From Gemmatimonadota bacterium (lineage in GTDB: Bacteria > Gemmatimonadota > Gemmatimonadetes > Gemmatimonadales > Gemmatimonadaceae): a stretch of 52,892 nt of DNA. The translations under genes were made by a program, and so were the position numbers. The notes under the pieces were generated by a model. That model did no database searches. It saw nothing but the letters and a program-made list of their open reading frames with translations, and was not told the origin of the DNA. This document shows positions 35,783-44,263 of this stretch, in pieces; the stretch's first letter is position 1, and the number at the start of each line of letters is the position of its first letter. Location: contig CANHNQ010000008.1 of the NCBI GenBank assembly GCA_947462095.1, forward strand, positions 1-52,892, written 5' to 3'.

Positions 35783-35917
35783 TTAGTCATGGAGCACCCG
35801 GACGGCGGGCGTTTCGAGATCGTCGAACTGCCCGCTCCGGGCACTCCACACGAACGCCAGCACGGCGGCGCCCACGATGATCAGGGCCAGCGGGAGGACC
35901 AGATAGACGACGCTCAT
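35783..35917 (-). CDS. ccoS: cbb3 oxidase assembly protein CcoS
   Basis: A 44-residue single-span membrane protein: MSVVYLVLPLALIIVGAAV forms the helix, then a short cytoplasmic tail with the CcoS hallmark FVWSARSGQFDDLETPAVR. CcoS is needed to insert haem and copper into the catalytic subunit of cbb3 oxidase. Its ATG overlaps the TGA of ccoI by four bases and it is the last gene of the operon. Confidence 0.92.
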   Translation of the reverse strand: MSVVYLVLPLALIIVGAAVLAFVWSARSGQFDDLETPAVRVLHD

Positions 35918-38373
35918 GAGACCGACTCCGGGGTCGTGGGCCGCGCGAAGGTGGTGCTGTACCAGGAGCCCAGCACCACGGTGATCGAACTCGTCGGCAT
36001 CAGGACGGCGGCGATGAGCGGGGTCAGGAGGCCGAAGACGGCGAGGCTCGCGCCAATGAGATTGTACCCGATGGAGAGCGCGATATGACGACGGATCAGG
36101 CGCAACGTGCGTCGGGAGCCTTCGGTGAGTTCGACCAGCGCGCCGAGTCCGGGACGGGTGAGGTAGATGTCGGCGGTTGCGAGGCAGGCTTCGGCCCCGC
36201 CGTGCACCCCGATGCCGACATGGGCCGCGGCGATGGCGGCCGCGTCATTCACGCCGTCACCGACCATGACGACGGTCCGGCCCGACGTGGCCGTGAGCCG
36301 CTCGATGAACACGAGTTTGTCCTCCGGCGAGACTGCACCGATGGCGGCTTCCCCTTCGAACCCGAGCGCCCGACCCACCGACGCCACCACGTCCTGGGCA
36401 TCACCACTCAGCATCACGGTCCGCCATCCGCGTCCGCGCAACTGCTGCAGCGATGCGAGCGCGTCATCGCGTACCCGGTCGCCAAGTCCTGCTATCGCAA
36501 CGACCACGCCATCAATCGCGATATGGACCGGCGTCAGGGTACGATCGAGGTGATTCATCACCTGCCCGAGCGATTCGTCGATGACGGCGGTCGATTCCCG
36601 GACAAATCGCGGGGACCCGATGCGGACGGTGTGGCCGTCGACCGTACCCTCGAGGCCGCCGCCGGCAACATGCCGCGAGGCGGTGACGGTGACGGCAGGC
36701 AGTCCGGGCCAGGCGCGACGGAACCCGTCGGCCAGCGGGTGTGACGAGCCCTCTTCCAGGGCGAGCACCAACGGCTTGACCCAGTCGGGACCATGCCACG
36801 CGGCGAGCGCGGTGCGTCCCTCGGTGATCGTGCCGGTCTTGTCGAGCACAATGATCCCCGGCGTCGCTAACAGTTCAAGCGCGTCGCCCCCCTTGATCAG
36901 CATGCCGCGACGGGCCGCGCGGCCGACCGCCACCGTGATGGCCAACGGCGTGGCCAACGCGAGCGCGCAGGGGCAGGTGACAATCAAAAGCGCGATCGCG
37001 TCGTCGAGCGCGTGCGCCGATGACCACTGTAATTTGAGCATGAACGTCGTTGCTGCGGCGCCGAGCACGATCGCCGTGAAGATGCCGGCCATGCGATTGG
37101 CCGTCTGCACGATCGGCGCGCGTCGTTTCGCGCTCGCCTCCACCTGCCGCAGCAGCGTCGCGATCCGGCTTGTTTCTCCCGCCTGTTCGACCCGTACGCG
37201 CAGCGGGGCTTCCACGTTCACCGTGCCGGCGTAGACCATCTGGCCCACGGTCACCGACGCCGGCCGTGATTCACCGGTCAGCAGCGCGGCGTTTACGCTC
37301 GACCGTCCCGTCATCACCAGACCATCGGCGGGAAACGATTCGCCCGCGCGGACGTCGAGGAGCATGCCCGGCAGCAGGGCTTCACTCGGGATATCACGCA
37401 CAATCGCATTCTCGATAATGCGCGCCGTACTCGGCGCAATCGCATGTAGCTCTTCGGCGGCATCGATGGCCATGCGCTGGCCGCGTTGCTGCAGGAACCG
37501 TCCCACGAGCAAGGCAAAAATCAGCAGCGCCAGTCCGTCAAAATAGATCGGACCGGAGTCGGTGATCGTATTCATCGCGCCGCGAATGAATCCGGCGGCG
37601 AGCGCGATCGCGATCGGCAAGTCCATGTGCAGGGCGCGGGTGCGCAATGCGGCCCAGGCGCCGGTGAAGAACACGCGACCCGGCCAGATGAACGCCGGCA
37701 CGGTAATGGCGAAACTCACCCACCGGAAGAAGCGCGTGAAGCCGGGGTCCATGCTGTTGAGTTCACCCGCATACAACGCCAGCGCCGCCAGCATCACGTT
37801 GATCGCGATCGCGCCGGCAATGCCGATCCGCACGAGCATCGCGCGATCTTCACGCCTGCGCATATCGGCGCGTGCGACGCCACGGAACGGATGCGGCGCG
37901 TAACCGAGCGTGTCGAGCGCCTGGGCAATGCGCGACAGCGGCACCACGGCCATGTCCCACTCGATCACCGCGAGGGAGCGCCGCACATCGAGTTCGGCCC
38001 GCAACACACCGGGGAGCAGGAGCGGCACGCGCTCAACCAGCCACACACAGGAGGCGCAGTGCACCCCCTCGAGATAGAGCTCGGTGCGCGACAGGCCGTT
38101 GGGCAACGCGGTGACATACAAACTCGCGAACGCCGGATGGTCGAACTCGTCGTAGCTGCGCCCCGAGGCCCGCACCGGGGCCTCACGACGCTCGGCGAAG
38201 CCGTAGTACGAATCGAGACCGTGCGCGTGCAGCATGCCGAACGCCGTGTGACAGCCGATGCAGCAGAACTGCTGTTCGGCGTGTTCGTCGAGCAATCCTT
38301 CGGGAACCGGGAGGCCGCAGTGCGCACAGCGCACATCGGCGGCGACGATGGCGGGCATAGCGATCGTACTCAT
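35914..38373 (-). CDS. ccoI: Copper-translocating P1B-type ATPase CcoI/FixI
   Basis: An 819-residue P-type ATPase that exports copper towards the periplasmic side for assembly of the CuB centre of cbb3 oxidase. The N-terminus has a cysteine-rich CxxC module (C16, C19) and CCIGCHTAF (37-45), then an HMA domain with C106-A-S-C109. Further on come the TGES loop (LLTGESRPA), the membrane CPC motif C467-P-C469, the phosphorylated D511 in DKTGTITEG, the SSHPLA histidine and GDGVNDAAA. Eight helices are expected. It is flanked by, and overlaps, the SafE-like gene upstream and ccoS downstream, the classical fixGHIS order with one insertion. Identification is certain. Confidence 0.96.
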   Translation of the reverse strand: MSTIAMPAIVAADVRCAHCGLPVPEGLLDEHAEQQFCCIGCHTAFGMLHAHGLDSYYGFAERREAPVRASGRSYDEFDHPAFASLYVTALPNGLSRTELYLEGVHCASCVWLVERVPLLLPGVLRAELDVRRSLAVIEWDMAVVPLSRIAQALDTLGYAPHPFRGVARADMRRREDRAMLVRIGIAGAIAINVMLAALALYAGELNSMDPGFTRFFRWVSFAITVPAFIWPGRVFFTGAWAALRTRALHMDLPIAIALAAGFIRGAMNTITDSGPIYFDGLALLIFALLVGRFLQQRGQRMAIDAAEELHAIAPSTARIIENAIVRDIPSEALLPGMLLDVRAGESFPADGLVMTGRSSVNAALLTGESRPASVTVGQMVYAGTVNVEAPLRVRVEQAGETSRIATLLRQVEASAKRRAPIVQTANRMAGIFTAIVLGAAATTFMLKLQWSSAHALDDAIALLIVTCPCALALATPLAITVAVGRAARRGMLIKGGDALELLATPGIIVLDKTGTITEGRTALAAWHGPDWVKPLVLALEEGSSHPLADGFRRAWPGLPAVTVTASRHVAGGGLEGTVDGHTVRIGSPRFVRESTAVIDESLGQVMNHLDRTLTPVHIAIDGVVVAIAGLGDRVRDDALASLQQLRGRGWRTVMLSGDAQDVVASVGRALGFEGEAAIGAVSPEDKLVFIERLTATSGRTVVMVGDGVNDAAAIAAAHVGIGVHGGAEACLATADIYLTRPGLGALVELTEGSRRTLRLIRRHIALSIGYNLIGASLAVFGLLTPLIAAVLMPTSSITVVLGSWYSTTFARPTTPESVS

Positions 38374-39059
38374 GGCATGACACCCATGTGTTGCATCGAG
38401 AACCGTCCGGAGATCGATAACAGCCCCATGACGAGCACCAAGGCGGCGCTCAGCATGGGCAGCCGGTGGCGGAGGGGGCCGAACAGTCGCTGGGCCCCAA
38501 GGCCGACGGCGACCAATGCGGGCACGGTGCCCAGCCAGAACACCGCCATGGTGAGCACGCCGGCGCGAACGCTTCCCGAGCCGCCGGCGGTCGCGACGAA
38601 CACGTACAGCCAGCCACAGGGGAGCATCGTGGTCAGCAGGCCGGTAAGCCAGGCGCGGGTGGCCATCGGCTGCTCACGCACGGCGTGCAGCACGCTGCCC
38701 ATGGCGCGCTGCCATGACTCCGGTGCGCGCAGCGCCCCGAGCCGCACCCTGCGCTGCGCGGCGATCGTGCTGATCGCCCAGCCGACCATGAGCGCGCCGG
38801 CCACCACCGCCGCCGCATGCTGCACGCCGGCCATCGCACCGAGCGACGACACGCCGGCGCCCATGGCACCGGCGATTGCGCCGAGCGTGAGGTACGAGGT
38901 GAGGCGTCCCACGTTGTACATCGCGTGGGCACGGAGGGCCGCAGCGTCGGTGCCGCTGCCGGACCCCGCGTAGAAACAGACGAAGCCGCCGCACATGGCG
39001 GCACAGTGCACGCTCCCCACCAGACTGGCCACCAGGACGCCTGACGCCATACTGATCAT
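38370..39059 (-). CDS. Sulfite exporter TauE/SafE (DsbD_2-like) membrane protein of cbb3 operon
   Basis: A 229-residue membrane protein with six helices. The opening GVLVASLVGSVHCAAMCGGFV carries the conserved HCxxMCGG motif of the DsbD-like/SafE family often located in cbb3 clusters, where it is thought to help copper or thiol handling during oxidase assembly. A second conserved pair appears in TTMLPCGWLY. ATG at 39059 lies two bases after the ccoH stop; longer frames would overlap ccoH. The stop overlaps the ccoI ATG by four bases. Role by context only. Confidence 0.85.
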   Translation of the reverse strand: MISMASGVLVASLVGSVHCAAMCGGFVCFYAGSGSGTDAAALRAHAMYNVGRLTSYLTLGAIAGAMGAGVSSLGAMAGVQHAAAVVAGALMVGWAISTIAAQRRVRLGALRAPESWQRAMGSVLHAVREQPMATRAWLTGLLTTMLPCGWLYVFVATAGGSGSVRAGVLTMAVFWLGTVPALVAVGLGAQRLFGPLRHRLPMLSAALVLVMGLLSISGRFSMQHMGVMP

Positions 39060-39061
39060 AC

Positions 39062-39568
39062 CTAGCGCCCGCTCCCGGTTTCCCGCACGGTGGCCCGCAC
39101 GGCGGCGAGGCGCGTGCTCGCGGTGAAGTGCGAGGTATCGCGCTTCGCGCTCACCCGGACTTCCCATTCGCCGGGCGTGTTGATCGGCAGCACGGCGGTA
39201 TACACCCCAGCGCCTTCGTCGGTGAGCGTGGCCGTGGTGCGATCGTTGGCGCGCGCGTTGAAGAGCACGGTGGCCTCCACGTGCGCGCCGAGCAGTGGCA
39301 ACGCCGTCTCATCGCGCAGCACGACGCGCAGGCGCGTGGGCTGTCCGGCCACGATGGAGTCCGCGAATGTCTGCACCCCCCAGCCGAGATCGAGATTGCG
39401 GTGCGTCTGCGCCATCGTGGAATCGTAGAACACGGCCTTCTTGTAGTAGTCCGGCTCGACCGAGAAGGAGGGATCGTTGTTCGCGATCCGCATCATCACG
39501 AGATTCGCGGCCACGGTTGCCCCGAGTACCGCCGTAATACCGATGGGCCAGCCCATGCCCGCTTTCAT
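39062..39568 (-). CDS. ccoH: cbb3 oxidase assembly protein CcoH/FixH
   Basis: A 168-residue protein with one N-terminal helix (WPIGITAVLGATVAANLVMMRIA) and a periplasmic immunoglobulin-like domain. Typical FixH features are DPSFSVEPDYYKKAVFYDSTMAQ and GWGVQT after the helix. FixH is required for stable cbb3 assembly. ATG at 39568 overlaps the ccoG stop as ATGA; the longer frame upstream is a shadow of ccoG. Confidence 0.9.
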   Translation of the reverse strand: MKAGMGWPIGITAVLGATVAANLVMMRIANNDPSFSVEPDYYKKAVFYDSTMAQTHRNLDLGWGVQTFADSIVAGQPTRLRVVLRDETALPLLGAHVEATVLFNARANDRTTATLTDEGAGVYTAVLPINTPGEWEVRVSAKRDTSHFTASTRLAAVRATVRETGSGR

Positions 39569-41040
39569 CGCCCCGTACCGGTTGACGCGTCGCCGACCGG
39601 GCCGAGCAGCCGGTAGCTCACCGACTCCAAATACCGATGACCGTCGGTCACGCGGATCGTGATCATGCGCTCGCCGTTCGTGAACCCGCGGCGCGGAAGG
39701 AGCACGAACAGACTGGTGCTGCGGGTCGCGCCGGCATCGACCGTGAGCGGATTCTCCGGCGCCACGATCGTGATCTCCTCGGGGCGCAGTCCCGCTTGTG
39801 TGAATCCGTCGAGCGTGATGGTGTAGGCCATGGCCTCGCTGCGACGATTGGTGATCTTGATGCGGATCTGATTCGACACGCGTCCGTCGGCTTCTTCCGT
39901 GAACGGGCCCTCGAGTCCACCGCGCAGTACGGTGAGATCGGCCGATTCCTTCAGGAGTAGCGCGGCGATGAGTCCGCCGATCAGGATCGTGAGCACCACG
40001 GGATACAGCACCGTACGCAGGCGCACCAGATGTCGCGGCTTCCCGGCGATCCCGTCTTGTGACGAATAGCGAATCAGCCCGGTGGGCTTCCCCACCTTCG
40101 TCATGATGGCGTCGCAGGCATCGATGCACTGCGTGCAGTGCACGCACTCCATCTGCAGGCCGTTGCGGATGTCGATGCCGGTGGGGCAGGTCTGCACGCA
40201 GGCCCCGCAGTCGATGCAGTCGCCCGCCTTCGGATCACGCGTCGTACCGGCGTGTTCCCGCGGCTCGCCACGCCTGTAGTCGTAGGCCACGATCACCGAC
40301 TGCCGATCGATGAGGGCAGCCTGCCAGCGGCCATAGGGGCAGACGATCAGGCAGGTCTGCTCGCGGAAGTAGGTGAAGTTGAACCACACCAATCCGGTGA
40401 AGACCACCACGAAGAAGAACGCCGTCGGATGCTCGGAGGGCGGGTTCGTGATCCAGTCGTACAGCTGATCGGTGCCGACGAAGAAGGCGAGCAGCGTGTG
40501 CGAGACAAACAGTGCCATCGCGAAGAACGTGAGGTACTTGGCAATGCGCCGCGGCGTAAACCATGCACCCTGCTTGTCGAGATTCCGCGAGCCCGTGTAC
40601 CCGCCGTCGAACCAGCGCCCGATCGGGCGAAACAGGAATTCGAGATACACGGTTTGCGGACAGGCCCAGCCGCACCATGCGCGGCCGAAGAGCGCGGTGA
40701 TGAGGAAGATGCCAATGACCCCGCTCCCCATGACGAGCATGAACAGCAGTGTATCGGTGGGCAGGAACGTGTAGCCCATCAGCACGAACCGACGGTGCGG
40801 CAGGTCCATGAGAAATACGGGCTTGCCGAACACGCGCAGGTGCGGAGCCGCGAAGAACACGGCCATGAGCAGATACGCCACGATCTGCCGCTTCTTCCAC
40901 CAGCGGCCGTGCGACGGCTTGGGGCGAATCCAGCGACGGGTGCCGTCTTCGTTGAGCGTGGGGAGCACGCGCCCGGACGGCGGTTTCCCCACGCCCGATG
41001 AGGCGCCTGCGCTCGCGGCGGTACTCGCGTCCGCGCTCAC
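39565..41040 (-). CDS. ccoG: cbb3 accessory protein CcoG/FixG, polyferredoxin
   Basis: A 491-residue membrane-bound ferredoxin. Five or so helices surround the GRAWCGWACPQTVYLEFLFRP and CLIVCPYGRWQ motifs. Two [4Fe-4S] clusters follow in CIDCGACVQTCPTGIDIRNG and ECVHCTQCIDACDAIM, then a last helix and a C-terminal immunoglobulin-like domain (FixG C). CcoG reduces Cu(II) so that copper can be delivered to the oxidase. The GTG at 41040 overlaps the ccoP TGA by four bases; this start leaves a 30-residue Ala/Ser-rich tail before PTLNEDGTRRWIRPKP, the normal beginning of the family. Confidence 0.95.
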   Translation of the reverse strand: MSADASTAASAGASSGVGKPPSGRVLPTLNEDGTRRWIRPKPSHGRWWKKRQIVAYLLMAVFFAAPHLRVFGKPVFLMDLPHRRFVLMGYTFLPTDTLLFMLVMGSGVIGIFLITALFGRAWCGWACPQTVYLEFLFRPIGRWFDGGYTGSRNLDKQGAWFTPRRIAKYLTFFAMALFVSHTLLAFFVGTDQLYDWITNPPSEHPTAFFFVVVFTGLVWFNFTYFREQTCLIVCPYGRWQAALIDRQSVIVAYDYRRGEPREHAGTTRDPKAGDCIDCGACVQTCPTGIDIRNGLQMECVHCTQCIDACDAIMTKVGKPTGLIRYSSQDGIAGKPRHLVRLRTVLYPVVLTILIGGLIAALLLKESADLTVLRGGLEGPFTEEADGRVSNQIRIKITNRRSEAMAYTITLDGFTQAGLRPEEITIVAPENPLTVDAGATRSTSLFVLLPRRGFTNGERMITIRVTDGHRYLESVSYRLLGPVGDASTGTGR

Positions 41041-41618
41041 GGGGTGACCGGGGTGCCTTGCGGTGCCTTCGGGTTTGCCGGATTCGATCCCTGTAGCGAC
41101 GCGACATAGGCGACGACCTGTTCGACCTCTTCGGGCTTGAGCATCGTGCCCCACGCCGGCATGCCTTTCTCGAGCACGCCGGTGGTCACGCTCTTGTAGA
41201 TGTCGGTGATCTGTCCGCCGTGAATCCAAAAGGTATCCGTGAGATTCGGGCCGATCAGTCCGCCGGCATCCATGCGATGGCACGAGGCGCAGTACTTCCT
41301 GAACGTCTCGCCGCCTTCATGCACGTCCTCCTTGTCCCGGACCATCGCCAGCAGCTTGTCCTCCGACACCCCCCCGCTGGCGGCCGGATGCCCCGCGGCG
41401 AAGGCCCGCATCTCGTGCTCATAGTCGGCAATCCGTCCGTCGCCGTTGCCGATCGGGCCGATGTTGTACACGTAGAGCACGGCGAAGAGGATCGTGCCGG
41501 CAAACGTCAGCAGCCACCAGCGCGGCATCGGGTTGTCGTATTCCTGGATCCCGTCATACGAATGCTCGAGGAGCCGGTCCTGCCTAGTGGCTTTGTATTT
41601 GTCGTCTTGTGTTGACAT
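41037..41618 (-). CDS. ccoP: cbb3 oxidase subunit CcoP, mono-haem short form
   Basis: A 193-residue cytochrome c subunit. LLEHSYDGIQEYDNPMPRWW and the helix at 34-53 are the standard CcoP N-terminus that anchors it to the complex. Only one haem c site is present, C110-A-S-C-H114, with Met in MPAWG as the likely axial ligand. Ordinary CcoP proteins are about 300 residues and carry two haems, so this is a shortened form. It takes electrons from soluble cytochrome c and passes them to the haem of the CcoO part. The gene starts three bases after ccoQ. Confidence 0.93.
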   Translation of the reverse strand: MSTQDDKYKATRQDRLLEHSYDGIQEYDNPMPRWWLLTFAGTILFAVLYVYNIGPIGNGDGRIADYEHEMRAFAAGHPAASGGVSEDKLLAMVRDKEDVHEGGETFRKYCASCHRMDAGGLIGPNLTDTFWIHGGQITDIYKSVTTGVLEKGMPAWGTMLKPEEVEQVVAYVASLQGSNPANPKAPQGTPVTP

Positions 41619-41621
41619 GGG

Positions 41622-41816
41622 TCAGCGCTCCTGAGTGCGGGGCGTAATTACGCGATCGTCCTCGAGCGGCAGCAGTGACGCTTCATGCAGTGCGCGGCTC
41701 CGTGAGGGAAGAAACGTGCGGATCGTGATGGCGACGAAGACGCCCAGGAAGAGCACCAGCGCCACCTCGGCGTAATTCGAGAGATCGGCATAGCTCATGA
41801 TGTCGGAGAGCTTCAC
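41622..41816 (-). CDS. ccoQ: cbb3 oxidase small subunit CcoQ/FixQ
   Basis: A 64-residue single-helix protein (YAEVALVLFLGVFVAITIRTFLP) with a polar C-terminal tail, the standard form of CcoQ, which stabilises the binding of CcoP to the core. The ATG overlaps the ccoNO TGA by four bases. Confidence 0.88.
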   Translation of the reverse strand: MKLSDIMSYADLSNYAEVALVLFLGVFVAITIRTFLPSRSRALHEASLLPLEDDRVITPRTQER

Positions 41817-44041
41817 GGGGCCCCCGTCGACGCCGTGTTCTGCACCTTGATGTCACGGCCGAGGCGTTGCATGTAGGCCACGATCGCGACGATCTGTTTG
41901 TCGGCGAGCCCCGTGGGTCCGCCCTGTGCCATGATGGCGGCGGCAATCGTCTGCGCCTGTGCGCGGGCCATGGCGGGAGCCGTATTCACCGCATCGCCGT
42001 AGGGCACGCCAACCATCGCCATCGCATCGACGCGGGACTGGATCTGCGCGAAATCGATGGATGTGGTGAGGAAATGCGCGTAGGCCGGCATGATCGACCG
42101 GGCGGTAACGGCGCGCGGATTCTCGAAGTGACGCACGTGCCAGAGGTCGGGGTACTTGCCCCCCTCACGCGCCAGATCGGGTCCGATGCGACGCGAGCCC
42201 CACAGGAACGGATGCTCGTACACCGACTCACCGGGCTTCGAGTACTCGCCGAAGCGCTCGGTCTCATAGCGGAACGGACGCACCATCTGCGAGTGGCAAT
42301 TGAAACAGCCTTCCGCGATGTACAGGTCGCGACCGGCGAGCTCGAGCGGCGTGTACGGCTTGACCGAGGCGATCGTGGGGACGTTCGACTTGATCAGGAA
42401 CGTGGGCAGGATCTCGAACAGCGAGGCCACGACCACGGCGAGGATCGTGAGCGCCGTGAAGAGCATCGGTGCGCGTTCCCACGCGCGGTGCCACTGGGCC
42501 TGACGGAAGCGCGCCCAGCGGCCGTTGGCCGGTAGCACCGGATGCGCATCCACGTACTGCGGAGCGAGCGGTGCCGCCTCGATCACGGGCACGGTGTAGA
42601 CGGCCGGACGACGCCGCCATGTCATCAGGATATTCCAGCCGAAGATGAACATGCCGACGATGTAGAACGAGCCGCCGATCACCCGCATCCAATACATCGG
42701 GAGCAGCTTGACCACGGTTTCCACGAAGTCGGGATAGGCCAGCCGTCCGGTCTCGTCGAACGCGCGCCACATGAGCCCCTGCGTCACGCCGGCGCTGTAG
42801 ATCGCGACGACGTACAGCACGATGCCGACCGAGGCGATCCAGAAGTGGAGCTCCATCGCCTGCTTGCTGTAGATCTCCGTCTGGAAGAGCCGCGGCAACA
42901 GCCAGTACACCATGCCGAACGTCACGAAGCCGTTCCATCCGAGCGCGCCCGTGTGCACGTGGGCGATGATCCAGTCGGTATAGTGGGCCAGCGCGTTGAC
43001 GCTCTTGATCGAGAGCATCGGGCCCTCGAACGTGGACATGCCGTACGCGGTGATGCCGACCACGAAAAACTTGAGAATCGGATCCGACGCGACCTTATGC
43101 CACGCGCCGCGCAACGTGAGCAGTCCGTTGATCATCCCCCCCCACGACGGTGCCCAGAGCATCACGGAGAAGAGCATGCCGACGGTGCTCGCCCACTCGG
43201 GGAGCGCCGTGTAGTGCAGGTGGTGCGGACCGGCCCAGATGTACATGAACACCAGCGACCAGAAGTGCAGGATGGACAGCTTGTAGCTGAACACCGGCCC
43301 GTCGGCGGCCTTGGGCATGAAGTAGTACATCAAGCCCAGGAACGGCGTGGTCAGGAAGAAGGCCACGGCGTTGTGCCCGTACCACCACTGCATGAACGCG
43401 TCCTGCACACCGGCGTAGATGCTGTAGCTCTTGAACAGCCCCGCCGGCACGGACAGGTTGTTGAAGATGTGCAGAATTGCGACGGTGACGATCGACGCGA
43501 TGTAGAACCAGAGCGCGACATAGATGTGCCGCTCACGCCGCCGGATCAGGGTGCCGAAGAAGTTCACGGCGAAGACCACCCACACGATCGCAATCGCGAT
43601 GTCGATGGGCCATTCGAGTTCGGCGTATTCCTTGGCCTGCGTGAAGCCCAGCGGTAGCGTGATGGCGGCGCTCACGATGATGGCCTGCCAGCCCCAGAAG
43701 TGGACTCGGCTGAGCCCATCGGAGAACATGCGGGCCTTCAGGAGTCGCTGCGTGGAGTAGTAGCAGCCTGTGAAGAACGCATTGCCGGCGAACGCGAAGA
43801 TCACGGCATTGGTGTGCAACGGACGCAGGCGCCCGAAGGACAGCCATTCGGTATTGAAATTGAAAAACGGATTCGCGAGCTGCAGCGCAATCAGCAGGCC
43901 GGCCAGCATGCCCACCACGCCCCAGACGAGCGTGGCGAACAGGAACTTGCGGACGATGTCGTCATCGTACGAGAACCGGTCAAGCATCGCAGCCGACGCG
44001 CGCGGCGCGGCCACAGCGGCCGCGCGGGGAGCGGGGGTCAT
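41813..44041 (-). CDS. ccoNO: cbb3 oxidase fused subunits I and II (CcoN-CcoO)
   Basis: A 742-residue fusion of the catalytic and the mono-haem subunit of cbb3 cytochrome oxidase, the high-affinity terminal oxidase that reduces O2 to water and pumps protons. Residues about 25-490 are CcoN with twelve or more helices; haem and CuB histidines are in RPLHTNAVIF, WWYGHNAVAFFL, GPHHLHYTALPEW and DWIIAHVHTGALGWNG. A short linker leads to CcoO, with one helix (TALTILAVVVASLFEILPTF), haem site C579-F-N-C-H583 and MVRPFRYE...GPDLAREGGKYPDLWHVRHFENPR, IMPAYAHF. No stop or frameshift lies between the halves. It is the first gene of the operon. Confidence 0.96.
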   Translation of the reverse strand: MTPAPRAAAVAAPRASAAMLDRFSYDDDIVRKFLFATLVWGVVGMLAGLLIALQLANPFFNFNTEWLSFGRLRPLHTNAVIFAFAGNAFFTGCYYSTQRLLKARMFSDGLSRVHFWGWQAIIVSAAITLPLGFTQAKEYAELEWPIDIAIAIVWVVFAVNFFGTLIRRRERHIYVALWFYIASIVTVAILHIFNNLSVPAGLFKSYSIYAGVQDAFMQWWYGHNAVAFFLTTPFLGLMYYFMPKAADGPVFSYKLSILHFWSLVFMYIWAGPHHLHYTALPEWASTVGMLFSVMLWAPSWGGMINGLLTLRGAWHKVASDPILKFFVVGITAYGMSTFEGPMLSIKSVNALAHYTDWIIAHVHTGALGWNGFVTFGMVYWLLPRLFQTEIYSKQAMELHFWIASVGIVLYVVAIYSAGVTQGLMWRAFDETGRLAYPDFVETVVKLLPMYWMRVIGGSFYIVGMFIFGWNILMTWRRRPAVYTVPVIEAAPLAPQYVDAHPVLPANGRWARFRQAQWHRAWERAPMLFTALTILAVVVASLFEILPTFLIKSNVPTIASVKPYTPLELAGRDLYIAEGCFNCHSQMVRPFRYETERFGEYSKPGESVYEHPFLWGSRRIGPDLAREGGKYPDLWHVRHFENPRAVTARSIMPAYAHFLTTSIDFAQIQSRVDAMAMVGVPYGDAVNTAPAMARAQAQTIAAAIMAQGGPTGLADKQIVAIVAYMQRLGRDIKVQNTASTGAP

Positions 44042-44084
44042 CGAGTTTCTCTGGCGAGAGGTGGAAGCAGGATCACTCGAGACG

Positions 44085-44090
44085 ATTGTA
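44085..44090 (-). promoter_or_regulatory. Candidate -10 box of the cbb3 operon
   Basis: On the minus strand TACAAT lies about 44 bases before the ccoNO ATG, with a weak TTGGCG (44106-44111) 15 bases further upstream as possible -35. The leader would be about 37 nt. Confidence 0.4.
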
Positions 44091-44135
44091 TGTGTCGGCT
44101 CCGCTCGCCAACGTCAGGCGCATGACGCGATCACG

Positions 44136-44150
44136 TCGGGGAATCCCCGA
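44136..44150. promoter_or_regulatory. Perfect palindrome in the ccoNO/DUF411 divergent promoter
   Basis: TCGGGGAATCCCCGA is a 15-bp palindrome with 7-bp arms around one base. It lies in the middle of the 222-bp spacer between the divergent cbb3 operon and the DUF411 gene, about 45 bases beyond the proposed cbb3 -10 box. No FNR-type TTGAT-N4-ATCAA site is seen. It is a good candidate operator for a dimeric regulator. Confidence 0.5.
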
Positions 44151-44249
44151 TATGCCATGCCGCGCGGTCGAACGGCCGACGATCGGGCCGGCCGCTGCGC
44201 CCGCTGCTGCGCGTCTTTCTGTGCCGCCGTCGCGCGCCGCGAAATTCGC

Positions 44250-44255
44250 TATACT
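44250..44255 (+). promoter_or_regulatory. Candidate -10 box of the DUF411 gene
   Basis: TATACT is close to consensus and ends eight bases before the ATG, so the transcript would have almost no leader. Confidence 0.5.
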
Positions 44256-44263
44256 TCCCCGTT

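Noticed and set aside
38370-39167. Longer version of the SafE-like gene with an Arg-rich N-terminus
   Set aside because: The extra 36 residues overlap ccoH in another frame; the membrane protein begins naturally at 39059.
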